The notes: generated by a model from the letters alone, not told the origin. Positions 18,281 through 27,414 are shown, counted from the first letter of the stretch. The stretch is DNA of 64,000 bases from RH-AL1 sp964244495 (GCA_964244495.1 CAXTIU010000002.1:248001-312000), one strand, 5' to 3'. Translations and numbers: made by a program.

Positions 18281-19495
18281 TCATCTCTTCACAAGCGGGC
18301 ACTCGCTCTCCGCGAGCGGCCGGAACGCCTGCTCGGCCGGGATCGTGGCCACGACCTTCATCAGGTCCCACTCGCCCTTCGATTCCTCCGGCCGCTTCGC
18401 CTCCAGGAGGTACATGTCGCGCATCACCCGGCCATCCTGGCGGATGTAGCCGTTCTTCGTCATGAAGTCGTTGATCGGCAGCTTGCGCATCGCGGCGAGC
18501 ACCTTCTGGGTGTCGTCGGTGCCAGCCTCCCTCACCGCTTTCAGGTAATGGGTCGCCGCGCCGTAGATGCCGGCCTGGAACATCGTCGGCGGCCTGCCGT
18601 GCCGGGCCTGGAAGCGCTTCGAGAAGGCGCGGGTCCCCTCGTCCTGGTCCCAGTAGAAGGCCTCGGTGAAGAGCAGGCCCTGCGCGGCTTTGAGCCCCAG
18701 CGCGTGGATGTCCGTCAGGAGCACCAGCAGCCCGGCGAGCTTCTGGCCGCTCGACAGGATGCCGAATTCGCTCGCCTGCTTGATGGCGTTCGTGGTGTCG
18801 GTACCGGCGTTGGCGAGGCCGATCACCTGCGCCTTCGAGCCTTGCGCCTGGAGCAGGAAGGACGAGAAGTCGGCGGTGTTGATCGGCGCCGCGACTTGGC
18901 CGACCACGCGGCCGCCGAGCCTGCGCACCACGCCGGCGGCGTCGCGCTCGAGCGCGTGGCCGAAGGCGTAGTCCGCCGTGATGAAGAACCAGTCCGCGGC
19001 GTTGCCCTGCTTGATCACGGCGGTGGCCGTCCCGTTCGACAGGGCATAGGTGTCGTAGACCCACTGCAGACCGTTCGGCGAGCAGGCCTTGCCGGTCAGG
19101 TCCGTCGATCCGGCGGCGGTCACGACATCGATCTTGTTCTTCTCGCGGGCGATGCCCTGCACGGCGATCGCCACGCCGGAACTGCCGAGGCCGAAGATCG
19201 CGTCGACCTTCTCGACATCGTACCAGTTGCGGGCGATCGTGGAGCCGACGTCGACCTTGTTCTGGAGATCGGCGGCGATGACCTCGATCGGCTTCCCGAG
19301 CACCGTGCCGCCAAAATCCTCGACGGCCATCCGCACCGCCACCACGTCGCCCGGCCCCTGGATGTCGGCGTAAGGTCCCGACATGTCGTCGAGCACCCCG
19401 ATCTTCACGAAGCCATCGGACACCTGAGCCTGAGCGGGCGGGCATAGAACGGCCGCGCCGAGCGCGATCCCCCGCAGGAGTTGCCTCATCGTCAT
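18281..19495 (-). CDS. LivJ-type ABC transporter substrate-binding protein (orphan)
   Basis: A 404-residue periplasmic type I binding protein of the branched-chain amino acid / aromatic acid class. The signal peptide is about residues 1-23 (ending PPAQAQ). The mature start VKIGVLDDMSGPYADIQGPG is typical of this class, as is the central YALSNGTATAVIKQG segment. No permease or ATPase genes are adjacent. A sigma-54 promoter 50 bases upstream links it to the activator next door, so it probably binds the acid degraded by the operon and shares membrane components encoded elsewhere. Confidence 0.9.
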   Translation of the reverse strand: MTMRQLLRGIALGAAVLCPPAQAQVSDGFVKIGVLDDMSGPYADIQGPGDVVAVRMAVEDFGGTVLGKPIEVIAADLQNKVDVGSTIARNWYDVEKVDAIFGLGSSGVAIAVQGIAREKNKIDVVTAAGSTDLTGKACSPNGLQWVYDTYALSNGTATAVIKQGNAADWFFITADYAFGHALERDAAGVVRRLGGRVVGQVAAPINTADFSSFLLQAQGSKAQVIGLANAGTDTTNAIKQASEFGILSSGQKLAGLLVLLTDIHALGLKAAQGLLFTEAFYWDQDEGTRAFSKRFQARHGRPPTMFQAGIYGAATHYLKAVREAGTDDTQKVLAAMRKLPINDFMTKNGYIRQDGRVMRDMYLLEAKRPEESKGEWDLMKVVATIPAEQAFRPLAESECPLVKR

Positions 19496-19546
19496 TGGTC
19501 CACCCCATCGTCGGGCCGATCTCCTCGCCAGCCTCGCGGGGCGAAG

Positions 19547-19562
19547 CGCAACGCTTGTGCCA
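19547..19562 (-). promoter_or_regulatory. sigma-54 (-24/-12) promoter of the binding-protein gene
   Basis: The minus strand reads TGGCACA, four bases, TTGCG, with exact GG-N10-GC spacing. It is almost identical to the operon promoter at 16382-16397. The expected start of transcription is near 19535, leaving a leader of about 40 bases before the ATG at 19495. A CTGAC-C-GTCAG palindrome about 75 bases further upstream (19635-19645) could be an activator site. Confidence 0.82.
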
Positions 19563-20032
19563 GTCCGGGACCACGGCTCGACGGAGGGTCCGGAGCGGGG
19601 ATGATGTCATCGCCACGAACAACGCGAAGACGAACTGACCGTCAGGAAGGCAGCCGAGGAAGGGGTCGGACGATGGGCTCACGTCGCATCGTGGACGCGA
19701 TCCGACGCCGTGGCCGCCGTCCGATCGCCTCGGCGTGCCTGACGCGCGTGTCGGTCGTGGGCCATGGTCCGGCCGCCGCGCCAGCTTGGCGAAAAATCGT
19801 CCGACACACACATTCTTGCGTCAGCTGCGTCATGCGTCAGGATTCGAGGGTCACCTCCGTCGGGACTAGAGAAAGGCGTTAAGGTAGCCGTACCTTATAG
19901 CGGGCGTGCCACGGCGGCAAGCCCGGCGCGAGGCCGCCACCGCATCCGCGATCTCGCGCCGCGTCGAAACGCGGTGCGGTCGCTCGCCGAGACCGCGTCG
20001 GCGTCCCGGAAGCCACCTGTTGCGCCGTCGCT
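19563..20032. other. intergenic region holding a dispersed repeat element
   Basis: Between the sigma-54 promoter and the PaaH gene no protein gene is recognised. The region carries copy A of the TGACGCA-triplet element (listed separately) and arginine-rich frames of no evident meaning. Confidence 0.5.
19793..19897 (-). repeat. dispersed element copy A: TAAGGTA palindrome plus TGACGCA triplet
   Basis: Read on the minus strand, a perfect palindrome TAAGGTA-GCCG-TACCTTA (19880-19897) is followed after about 40 bases by three TGACGCA heptamers (19833-19839, 19826-19832, 19817-19823). Conserved sequence then runs AAGAATGTG and on to about 19793. The same arrangement recurs at 42519-42610, with an almost identical 47-base core. 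The core contains an ATG that would begin MTQLTQEC in both copies. Confidence 0.7.
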
Positions 20033-21559
20033 CTAGCCGGGCTCGGGGTGCAGGGAGCGCCCGGCCCGCACGCGGCGACGCAGGAGGAGCGAGGCGCGAT
20101 AGCGGTCGTCGCCGGTGGCGGCCTGGAGCGCTTCGATCACGGCGAGGAGCCGCGCCGGCCCGATCGCGTCCGCCCAGGCGAGCGGGCCGCGCGGGTAGTT
20201 GACGCCGGTCCTCATGGCGCGGTCGATGTCGGCGGCCGAGGCGACGCCCTGCAGCAGCGCGTCGGCCGCCTCGTTGGCGAGCATCGCCACCGTGCGCAGC
20301 ACCACGAGTCCAGGCGCGTCGTCGATCCGCGACACGGCCTTGCCCAGGGATTGGAACAGGCCGGCCGCCGCGGCGACGGCACTTGCCGGCGCTTGATCCG
20401 CCGCAGCGATCGCGACGCGCGGCGCGGTGCGGAAGTCGAGCGCGAGGTCGTACACGACGAGGTCCGCCGGTGCGCCGGTCGCGACCCGCGCGGTCGCCGT
20501 TCGTCCATCGCTGAGCGCGAGGCTCGCGCCTTCGATCCGCAGCAGCCCACCGCCTCCCGTCCGCGACACCGGGACACCGGCCGCCCTGAGCGCGTCCACG
20601 AGCGGCTCGGCGGGGCCGAGATCGCCTTCGACGACGACCGCGCCCGGCGCGGGAGCGGGTTCGAGGGTCCTGGGCGCGGAGGTCGCGGCGTCGCGACCGT
20701 AATCGTAGAAGCCGCGATCGGACTTGCGCCCGAGCCAGCCGGCGGCGACCAGTTCCTGCTGGATCAGCGACGGGCGGAACCGTGGATCGCCGAAGAAGGC
20801 GTCGAAGACCGATTTCGTCACGGCGAAGTTCACGTCGTGGCCGATCAGGTCCATGAGCTCGAACGGCCCCATGCGGAAGCCGCCGGCCTCGCGCATGATG
20901 GCGTCGAGGGTCGGCGCGTCGGCGACGCCCTCCTCGAAGAGTCGCAACGCCTCGGCGTAGAAGGGCCGGGCGACGCGGTTCACGATGAAGCCCGGCGTCG
21001 AGCGCGCCAGCACCGGCTGCTTGCCCCAGGCACGGGCGGTCTCGACCAGCGTGTCGAGCACGGTGGGGTCGGAGGCGAGGCCGGAGACCACCTCGACCAG
21101 CGCCATCAACGGCGCGGGATTGAAGAAGTGCAGGCCGGCGACCCGGCCGGGATGTTCCAGCCCGGCGGCGATCGCCGTGACCGACAGGGAGGAGGTGTTC
21201 GTGGCCAGGATCGCGTCGGGAGCCACTACGTCCTCGAGGGACGCGAACAAGCGATGCTTGACCGCCAGATCCTCGACGACCGCCTCTATCACGAGCCTGG
21301 CGCCGGCGAGGTCGGCGAGCGCCGGGATGGCGACGACGCGCGCCGCGACCGCCTCGCGGGCGTCCGCCGTCGCTCGGCCCTTCTCCACCTGCCGGTCCAG
21401 TGCGGCGAGGATCCTCTCGCGCCCTCGTTCGGCGGCGCCCGCCGCTGCGTCGAAGAGGAGGACCCGGTGCCCGGACTGCGCCGCGACCTGGGCGATGCCC
21501 GCGCCCATGGCGCCCGCGCCGATCACCGCGACCACGGACGCCTTCGGCAGCGCGCTCAT
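20033..21559 (-). CDS. 3-hydroxyacyl-CoA dehydrogenase, two-domain PaaH type
   Basis: A 508-residue dehydrogenase with NAD loop GAGAMGAGIA at about residues 14-23, ATNTSSLSVTAIA, and HFFNPAPLMALVEVV containing the catalytic His. It has a first 3HCDH domain (PGFIVNRVARPFYAEALRLF), then a Rossmann-like remnant and a second 3HCDH domain near the C-terminus (GVNYPRGPLAWAD). This is the layout of PaaH 3-hydroxyadipyl-CoA dehydrogenase. The ATG at 21559 follows a GGGGG run. It follows the AMACR-like gene by 35 bases. Ring opening to a dicarboxylyl-CoA would yield a fitting substrate; that link is inferred. Confidence 0.9.
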   Translation of the reverse strand: MSALPKASVVAVIGAGAMGAGIAQVAAQSGHRVLLFDAAAGAAERGRERILAALDRQVEKGRATADAREAVAARVVAIPALADLAGARLVIEAVVEDLAVKHRLFASLEDVVAPDAILATNTSSLSVTAIAAGLEHPGRVAGLHFFNPAPLMALVEVVSGLASDPTVLDTLVETARAWGKQPVLARSTPGFIVNRVARPFYAEALRLFEEGVADAPTLDAIMREAGGFRMGPFELMDLIGHDVNFAVTKSVFDAFFGDPRFRPSLIQQELVAAGWLGRKSDRGFYDYGRDAATSAPRTLEPAPAPGAVVVEGDLGPAEPLVDALRAAGVPVSRTGGGGLLRIEGASLALSDGRTATARVATGAPADLVVYDLALDFRTAPRVAIAAADQAPASAVAAAAGLFQSLGKAVSRIDDAPGLVVLRTVAMLANEAADALLQGVASAADIDRAMRTGVNYPRGPLAWADAIGPARLLAVIEALQAATGDDRYRASLLLRRRVRAGRSLHPEPG

Positions 21560-21594
21560 CCCGCCCCCTTCCATCGGCGACCGGTGCCGCGCCC

Positions 21595-22710
21595 TCAAAG
21601 GAAATCGCCATCGTGCTCGCCGAGTCCCGGTGCCGGCCGCGCGACCTCGCCCGACCCGCGAAAAAGCGGGCTGACAGGGACGGGGAGTGCCGTGATCCCG
21701 CCGCGACCGCCCCCCGAAACGCGGTGGTCGAACAAGCCGCGCGCGCGGTGATGCGGATCGCTGAACGCGTCGCGCAGTTCGATGACGACGTTGCAGCAGC
21801 AATCCTTGTCGGCGAAACGCGCCGCCCAGGTCGCGGCGTCCTCGACGGCGATGAGCGCGCGTACCCGCGCCAGCGTCGCGGCCGGGTCGGCCGCGTCATC
21901 CCTGAGCGCCGGATCGAGATCGATGATCCCACAAAAGGTTTCCCAGAACTTCTGCTCGATCGGGGCCGCCGCCACGACCTTCCCATCGCGCGTGCCGTAG
22001 AGCTGGTAGCGGGCGGTCGCGCCGGTCACCAGATCCTCGCCGTTGCCGGGCCAGCACCCGGTGGCCTCTCCCGCGCCGAGCGCCCAGTACATGAACGGGA
22101 ACAGGTTATCCGTCATCGCCACGTCGAGGTGGCAGCCCTCGCCGGAACGCTCACGGGCCTTCAACGCGAGGAGCACGTTGATCACGGCGGGGTAGGCACC
22201 GCCGGCGATGTCGGCGATGAGCGCCGGCGGCACGACCGCCGCGTCCGGCGTCCCCATGGAGAGCGCCAGCAGTCCGGTGTCGGCGATGAAATTGAGGTCG
22301 TGCCCCGCGACGTCGCGCTTGGGTCCGGTCTGGCCGAAGCCGGTGACGGAGCAGTAAACGATCCCCGGGTTGATCGCGCGGACGCTCTCGTAGTCGAGGC
22401 CGAGCCGCTTCATCACGCCCGGCCGGAACTGCTCCACGATCACGTCGGCGCGCTCGACGAGCGGCATGATGCGCGCGCGCCCCGCCGGGTCCTTGAGATC
22501 GACGGTGATGCTCTTCTTGCCGCGGTTGAGCAGCACGAAGTTGACGCTGTCCCGGCCCCATCTCGGCTGGTAGGTCCGCATCTCGTCCCCGCTAGCCGGC
22601 CGCTCGACCTTGATCACCTCGGCGCCGGCCTCGGCAAGCATCAGGGTCGCCAGCGGTCCGGGCAGCAGGGTCGAGAAGTCGAGGACCAGGGTTCCTTCGA
22701 GCGGTCTCAA
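21595..22710 (-). CDS. CaiB/BaiF family protein, alpha-methylacyl-CoA racemase-like
   Basis: A 371-residue class III CoA-transferase-fold protein. The N-terminus (GTLVLDFSTLLPGPLATLML) is general for the family. The VTGFGQTGPKRDVAGHDLNF stretch carries the GHDxN pattern typical of alpha-methylacyl-CoA racemases rather than transferases, and the length also fits. It may epimerise a 2-methyl or ring-substituted CoA ester, allowing the dehydrogenases to use both enantiomers. Its start overlaps the oxidoreductase stop (ATGA). A transferase role remains possible. Confidence 0.8.
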   Translation of the reverse strand: MRPLEGTLVLDFSTLLPGPLATLMLAEAGAEVIKVERPASGDEMRTYQPRWGRDSVNFVLLNRGKKSITVDLKDPAGRARIMPLVERADVIVEQFRPGVMKRLGLDYESVRAINPGIVYCSVTGFGQTGPKRDVAGHDLNFIADTGLLALSMGTPDAAVVPPALIADIAGGAYPAVINVLLALKARERSGEGCHLDVAMTDNLFPFMYWALGAGEATGCWPGNGEDLVTGATARYQLYGTRDGKVVAAAPIEQKFWETFCGIIDLDPALRDDAADPAATLARVRALIAVEDAATWAARFADKDCCCNVVIELRDAFSDPHHRARGLFDHRVSGGGRGGITALPVPVSPLFRGSGEVARPAPGLGEHDGDFL

Positions 22711-23711
22711 GCGATGTCCCTTCCCGTCGTCAGCACCATCTTGCCCTTCGCGCTCCCGTCGCGGAACTTGGCGAGGGCCCGGCCGAAATCGGCGAGCGGC
22801 ATCACGTCACCGATGACGGGCCGGAAGGCGCCTTCGGCCATGTGACGGAAGATCTCGGCCTGCGCCGCCGCCGTCGCGGCCGGGCAACGGTCCCGGTAGT
22901 CCGAGGCTTGAAGCCCGGCGACCGAAATGTTCTTCACGAGCAGGTAGTTGGTCCTCGCCAGCGGGATGTCGCCGCCGGCGAAGCCGACGATCACGTGCCG
23001 GCCCCGCCAGGCGAGGCAGCGCAGCGCCGGCTCGAACGCGGCACCCCCGATCGGGTCGATGACGATGTCGACCCCCTCGCCGTCCGTCAGCTGGTACACG
23101 TCCCCGCGCAACGCCTCGCGCAGGTCGACCTTGGACAAATCGACGATCGCGTCCGGGCCGGCGCGGCGGACCACGTCGAGCTTGGCGCCGCCCCGGGTCG
23201 CGGCGATGACCATGCCGGCGCCCAGCGCCTTGGCAAGCTGCACCGTGGCGACGCCGACACCGCCGGCGGCGCCGAGCACCAGCACCCTTTCGCCGGGCGT
23301 CATCGCGGCGCGGTCCCTCAGCGCGAACCAGGCCGTTTGATAGGCCAGGACCGCCGCGGTCGCCTCGACCGACGCCAGCGCGTCCGGCACCGGGTAGGAC
23401 GTGGCCGCCGGGGCGCGGAGCCGCTCGGCGTAGGCGCCATGCTCGACCTGCGCCGCGACGCGCTGGCCGATGCTCAATCCCCTCACGCCGGGTCCCAGGG
23501 CCGCGACGCGCCCCGCGGCGCCCTTGCCGGGTACGAACGGGACCGGCGGGCGGACCTGGTAGCGCCCATCGACGACGAGCACATCCGCGTAGTTGGTCTC
23601 GATCGCCTCGACGTCGATCAGCACCTCGCCCGATCCCGGCACGGGATCGGCGACATCGGCGTAGGCGACGCCGTCCAGGACGCCGACCTCACTGACGACG
23701 ACGGCTTTCAT
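22707..23711 (-). CDS. NADPH:quinone oxidoreductase family protein (zinc-free MDR)
   Basis: A 334-residue medium-chain dehydrogenase/reductase of the quinone oxidoreductase type. A GroES-like N-terminal domain is followed by the nucleotide loop LVLGAAGGVGVATVQLAKAL at about residue 145, and DIVIDPIGGAAFEPALRCL follows. No catalytic-zinc cysteine/histidine set is seen. It could reduce an enoyl-CoA or a quinone. First gene of a three-gene minus-strand operon with the AMACR-like and PaaH genes. Confidence 0.88.
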   Translation of the reverse strand: MKAVVVSEVGVLDGVAYADVADPVPGSGEVLIDVEAIETNYADVLVVDGRYQVRPPVPFVPGKGAAGRVAALGPGVRGLSIGQRVAAQVEHGAYAERLRAPAATSYPVPDALASVEATAAVLAYQTAWFALRDRAAMTPGERVLVLGAAGGVGVATVQLAKALGAGMVIAATRGGAKLDVVRRAGPDAIVDLSKVDLREALRGDVYQLTDGEGVDIVIDPIGGAAFEPALRCLAWRGRHVIVGFAGGDIPLARTNYLLVKNISVAGLQASDYRDRCPAATAAAQAEIFRHMAEGAFRPVIGDVMPLADFGRALAKFRDGSAKGKMVLTTGRDIA

Positions 23712-23766
23712 GAATGCCTCCCACTCTCCGCCTCGTTTCGGGCCGGCGCCTAAGGACTCGCCGCAT

Positions 23767-23782
23767 CATGGACCGTGCCAGC
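23767..23782 (-). promoter_or_regulatory. imperfect sigma-54-like site upstream of the quinone oxidoreductase operon
   Basis: The minus strand has a perfect -24 element TGGCACG, but at the -12 position it reads ATGAT instead of TTGCW, so the essential GC doublet is GA. It lies about 60 bases before the start codon. It may be a weak or decayed member of the regulon, or chance. Confidence 0.25.
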
Positions 23783-24159
23783 CGGTTCTCCCGACCGGGG
23801 CCACGCGTCCTTGTCGTTGCTGAGGACACCGACCGTCGCCGATTGTTCGTCCGCGCGACATCGGGGAAGTCCCCGTTCGGGTGTGCTCAGCGCGAGGAGG
23901 ACGGCGGCCGCCTCCCTCCTCTGGCGCCGCTCGCCAAGGCCGGCGCGCGCCGCGATCGTCGCGCAGGTCAGCGGGGACGAAGGCGCCGTGACCCAGCCGA
24001 TTGACAGGCGCGCCCGGCCGGCGTTATCCCGCCGACGGGCGTGCGAAAGTCACGGCCCGGTCGGTAGTCCGGGTGGCTCTTGCGCTCGTACGAGTCGCGT
24101 CGCGTCGAGCGTCGCGACCTCCGGCACGTCCTTTCCGATGATCAGGAAAGGTGTGTCCA
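23783..24159. other. intergenic region, nothing recognised
   Basis: Divergent space between the quinone oxidoreductase operon and the small membrane protein gene. Only arginine-rich chance frames are seen. The ribosome-binding site for the next gene (AGGAAAG) lies at its right end. Confidence 0.4.
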
Positions 24160-24573
24160 ATGGAAATCGCGAAATACCTCGTCGCCTTCGTCGCCGTCTT
24201 CAACTACGGCGGCCTCGTCGCCGATGGGCTGATCCCGGCCACGGCCAGACAGCACCTGTGGAACCCGGCCTGGCCGCCGCACGCCAAGTTCCACAACGGC
24301 CAGACGGCGCTCATGGGCATCATCGGCGGGACGCTGTCGCTGGTCGTGCTGTTCGCCGGGCCGCTGACGGTTTCGTCGCTGCTTGTCGCGGCGGCGGCCG
24401 CCGGCAACTACTTCTTCGCCATGGCGCTCGCGCCGGCCTTCCCGGACACGGCGTGGGCCGATCCGGAGTTCGCCGGCACGGCCGGCCGCCCCCTCGGCCT
24501 CCATCCCCAACAGCTGGTCAGCTACGTCCTTTGCGCCCTCGTGCTGTTGGGCGTGCTCCTGGCGATCGCGTAG
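24160..24573 (+). CDS. small membrane protein, DUF6640-like
   Basis: A 137-residue protein with four predicted membrane segments: residues 5-22, about 48-70, 72-92 and the C-terminus from about 118. A conserved-looking HLWNPAWPPHAKFHNGQT stretch lies between the first two. That motif recalls DUF6640-type proteins; the match is from memory and uncertain. The ATG at 24160 has AGGAAAG nine bases upstream. It is convergent with the DoxX gene, whose 3' end is about 20 bases away. No function is known. Confidence 0.65.
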   Translation: MEIAKYLVAFVAVFNYGGLVADGLIPATARQHLWNPAWPPHAKFHNGQTALMGIIGGTLSLVVLFAGPLTVSSLLVAAAAAGNYFFAMALAPAFPDTAWADPEFAGTAGRPLGLHPQQLVSYVLCALVLLGVLLAIA

Positions 24574-24580
24574 GCTTGGC

Positions 24581-24615
24581 GCGCCGCCGCCCTCAATAAG
24601 CTGAGTCGGCGGCGC
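24581..24615. terminator. possible bidirectional terminator hairpin
   Basis: GCGCCGCCG at 24581-24589 pairs perfectly with CGGCGGCGC at 24607-24615 around a 17-base loop, at the junction of two convergent genes. There is no T-run, and the right arm lies inside the end of the DoxX gene. Confidence 0.3.
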
Positions 24616-25210
24616 GGCGGCGTTTGGCGGCGGGGCTGCGGTGCCGGAGCAGGCTGTCGAGGCCGAAGCTGGCGCCGTAGTGCTCGATCGCCATGGTCGC
24701 CATGATGATGAACAGGAACGCGTAGCTCCACGGCCATTCGCCCGGCGCGTTGTAGAGGCCGAGGTAGAGGCTGAGGATCAGCAGCGCGGCGAGGCCGGAG
24801 ACGACGCGGGTGTAGAGGCCGACGAGGAGGAGGATCGCGACCAGCACCTCGAAGGCGTAGAGCGCGAAGGCGAACGGCGTGAAGGCCGGCAGGACGAGCG
24901 TCCTGACGAGCTGCCCCTGGATGGCGAAGGCGGAATGGGTGACCTCGGAGGTCGTCCAGTACTTGAGCCCACCGGTGTCGGTCGGGAACTTCCACAGTGA
25001 TTGCTGCCACCAGAACGAGCCGATGACGAAGCGCACGAGGAAGCGCCACAGGTGGACGCCGAACCCCGCCCCGCGCACCGTGCGCCCCGCGATCACCGCG
25101 ATCACGATCGAGCTGATCGCCAGCGCCCAGTAGACGAAGTGCAGCGCGAACGGCTCGCCGTAGAACGGCGCGGTGAGGAATCGCGTGAGATGCGTGACGG
25201 GGTTCGGCAT
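24593..25210 (-). CDS. DoxX family membrane protein
   Basis: A 205-residue integral membrane protein with about five hydrophobic segments. The RFVIGSFWWQQSLWKFPTD region and the following helices, with FALYAFEVLVAILLLVGLYT, fit the DoxX / TQO small-subunit family. The GGAGCG box precedes the ATG at 25210. DoxX-like proteins join membrane redox or detoxification complexes, but no partner is adjacent; the next gene upstream encodes a catalase-family protein on the same strand, which could point to oxidative stress. Confidence 0.75.
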   Translation of the reverse strand: MPNPVTHLTRFLTAPFYGEPFALHFVYWALAISSIVIAVIAGRTVRGAGFGVHLWRFLVRFVIGSFWWQQSLWKFPTDTGGLKYWTTSEVTHSAFAIQGQLVRTLVLPAFTPFAFALYAFEVLVAILLLVGLYTRVVSGLAALLILSLYLGLYNAPGEWPWSYAFLFIIMATMAIEHYGASFGLDSLLRHRSPAAKRRRAADSAY

Positions 25211-25318
25211 GGGACGCTCCAGGAAGCCTGCGCAGGCTCCGCCATTGGACGGGGGTGTGCCACGCGGACCGGGCGTCGTCCATCCCAGGGCCGCGCGCCG
25301 ACCCACGCCCGCGATCCC

Positions 25319-26410
25319 TCACCCGAGGTCGGCCGCGCCCTTGGGATGCCGGATCGGGCACCCGTTCGCCTCGGCCCTGAAGCCGGCCGACATCTCGTAG
25401 GCCGGCTTGCGCGAGCGCATGACCGACCCGAGCGGCCGGTGCGCCTCGATCCCATCCCAAGGGCTGAAGGCCAGCGCCTCGTCGAGCGCCTGATGCCTCG
25501 CCTCGTCGAAGGACGACTGGGCGGGAACCGTGATCGTCGCGACGCTCACATAAGGGCTCTCGTCCTCGGGCCATGGCACGGACGCGTCCTCGACCGGCAT
25601 GCTGTCGCGGTCGGTCATCAGCTGGACGCGCACCTCCCACGTCCCACCGTGCCGCGCGAACAGGTCCTTGAGGGTGGCGCGCAGCCCGTCGGGGTCGCCG
25701 CGCAGATCGACGGTCCGGTCGCTCAGCGCCATCAGTTCGGGCGAGGTCGGGGCGACCGACAGCTTCGCGACGTAGGGGCCGTGACGCAGCGGCACCTGCG
25801 TGTAGTAGGTGCCGCCGGCGGGATGGGTCTGCGGATGGCCGCCGAGCTGGATCAGCGTGGCGCTCTCGCCGCCGACGGCTTCGAGCGCCTTCTCCGCGCC
25901 CCGCGCCACGGCGGACAGGACCTTCTTCGCACCCTCCGCGCGGTCGGTGGTCGCCGCGATCGTCTTCAGCGACTTGAGGAACGTCTTGGCGTCGGGCGCC
26001 GAGAAGGCCGGCGCGTCGATCATCACGAGGTCCTGGGTCGTCAGCCCTTCCGAGCCGGGCAGCCGCTCGCCGTCCACGCCGACGATCTTCACCGCCAGGC
26101 CGCGCGGGGCGGAGATCGCGTCGTCGAGGATGTCGCCGGGGTTGGTCGAGAAGCGGAGCACGACCGGGTAGCGGCGCGGGTCGGCGAAGATCCCCTGCGC
26201 CAGCGCCTCCGGCAGGCCGGCGCGCACGTTCATCTCGCCCTTGAGGAGCGCGTGCGCCTTGGCATGCACCGAGCGGTTGGCGTGGCCGCTATCCTCAAAC
26301 GTCTTCCGGTTGATGGAGCGCATGGTGTCGACGAGCCCCCGGATCGTGTCCGCCTCGTCGGGCGCGATCGCCTCCATGGACGGATCGTAGCGCAGGGGCG
26401 GCTTCGTCAT
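25319..26410 (-). CDS. catalase family protein (SrpA-like, heme-dependent peroxidase)
   Basis: A 363-residue protein of the catalase-related family. Recognisable pieces are NRSVHAKAHALLKGEM with the distal histidine region, YPVVLRFSTNPGD, and PRGLAVKIVGVDGERLPGSE. It is shorter than monofunctional catalases and lacks a signal peptide, as expected for cytoplasmic SrpA-like peroxidases. The ATG at 26410 was chosen because upstream frame extensions cover the antisense of the LysR gene. It may protect against peroxide together with the DoxX-like protein downstream. Confidence 0.82.
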   Translation of the reverse strand: MTKPPLRYDPSMEAIAPDEADTIRGLVDTMRSINRKTFEDSGHANRSVHAKAHALLKGEMNVRAGLPEALAQGIFADPRRYPVVLRFSTNPGDILDDAISAPRGLAVKIVGVDGERLPGSEGLTTQDLVMIDAPAFSAPDAKTFLKSLKTIAATTDRAEGAKKVLSAVARGAEKALEAVGGESATLIQLGGHPQTHPAGGTYYTQVPLRHGPYVAKLSVAPTSPELMALSDRTVDLRGDPDGLRATLKDLFARHGGTWEVRVQLMTDRDSMPVEDASVPWPEDESPYVSVATITVPAQSSFDEARHQALDEALAFSPWDGIEAHRPLGSVMRSRKPAYEMSAGFRAEANGCPIRHPKGAADLG

Positions 26411-26511
26411 CGCGGAGAAACTCCATTTGTTAAGCGGGTCGTCAAGGTCGATGCCGGCGGACGGGTTCCCGCGGGCCCCCGCCGGTCGCCTCGTGCCTCG
26501 GCGGCGGGCGT

Positions 26512-27414
26512 TCATCGCCCCGCTTCCGCCAGCCAGTCGCAGAACGCCGTCACGGCGGCATCGTCGACGCGCGACTCGGGCAGGTAGACGTGGTAGTCGC
26601 GCGTCGGCAGGCTGAGATGCGCGAACGGCGCGACGAGCCGGCCGGCCTCGAGATCGTCGGCCACCAGCGCCGTCGGTCCCATCGCCACCCCGAGGCCGTC
26701 CAGGGCGGCCTGGATGGTCAGGTAGAAGTGGTCGAGGGTCAGCGAGGCGGCGGGTTCGACGACCGGGCTCCCCGCGACGGCGAACCAGTCGGCCCACACC
26801 CGGGGAAGGGCCGACGTGTGCAGGAGCGTGTGCCGGCGCAGGTCGGCGATTTCCCGCAGTGGCGAGCGGGCGAGCAGGGCGGGGCTGCACACCGGCAGGC
26901 GGCGTTCGGTGAGGAAAAGGCGGGAAACGAACCCGTAAAAGGTGTCCGGTCCGCCCCGGATGATCACGTCGTAGGGCTCGCGCAGGGCATCCACGGGATC
27001 GTTCGAGGTGGAGAGACGCACCTCGATCTCGGGGTGCCCCTCGCGGAACGACCCGAGGCGCGGCAGGAGCCAGCGCAGGCTGAACGTGGCGAGCGCGTTC
27101 ACGCGCAGGACCGCCGGCGCCGCCCTGCCGTCCCGCGTTCGGTGGCGTTGCGCGGCGGCCGACAAGCGGTCCAGCGCGGGGCCGGTCTCGGCGAGCAGGG
27201 CCGCGCCGGTCGACGTCAACACGACGCGCCGGTTGAGCCGGAGGAACAGGGCGGGTGGTCCCAGCCAATCCTCCAGCAGGCGCACGTGCCGGCTGACGGC
27301 GCCGTGGGTGACGCCGAGCTCGTCGGCCGCGTCCTTGAAACTGCCGCGCCTGGCGGCCGCCTCGAACGCGCGGAGTGCGTTCAACGGGGGAAGCGGGCGA
27401 CGGTCCGACGCCAT
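26512..27414 (-). CDS. LysR family transcriptional regulator (GcvA-like)
   Basis: A 300-residue LysR regulator with an N-terminal winged HTH (LPPLNALRAFEAAARRGSFK, then DELGVTHGAVSRHVRLLED) and a substrate-binding co-inducer domain from about residue 95. The PPLNALRAFEAAAR opening is typical of the GcvA subgroup. It is divergent from the MFS transporter across about 110 bases, so it probably controls that gene and perhaps the phosphonopyruvate hydrolase beyond it. LysR regulators accompany known phosphonoalanine genes, which fits but does not prove the link. Confidence 0.92.
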   Translation of the reverse strand: MASDRRPLPPLNALRAFEAAARRGSFKDAADELGVTHGAVSRHVRLLEDWLGPPALFLRLNRRVVLTSTGAALLAETGPALDRLSAAAQRHRTRDGRAAPAVLRVNALATFSLRWLLPRLGSFREGHPEIEVRLSTSNDPVDALREPYDVIIRGGPDTFYGFVSRLFLTERRLPVCSPALLARSPLREIADLRRHTLLHTSALPRVWADWFAVAGSPVVEPAASLTLDHFYLTIQAALDGLGVAMGPTALVADDLEAGRLVAPFAHLSLPTRDYHVYLPESRVDDAAVTAFCDWLAEAGR

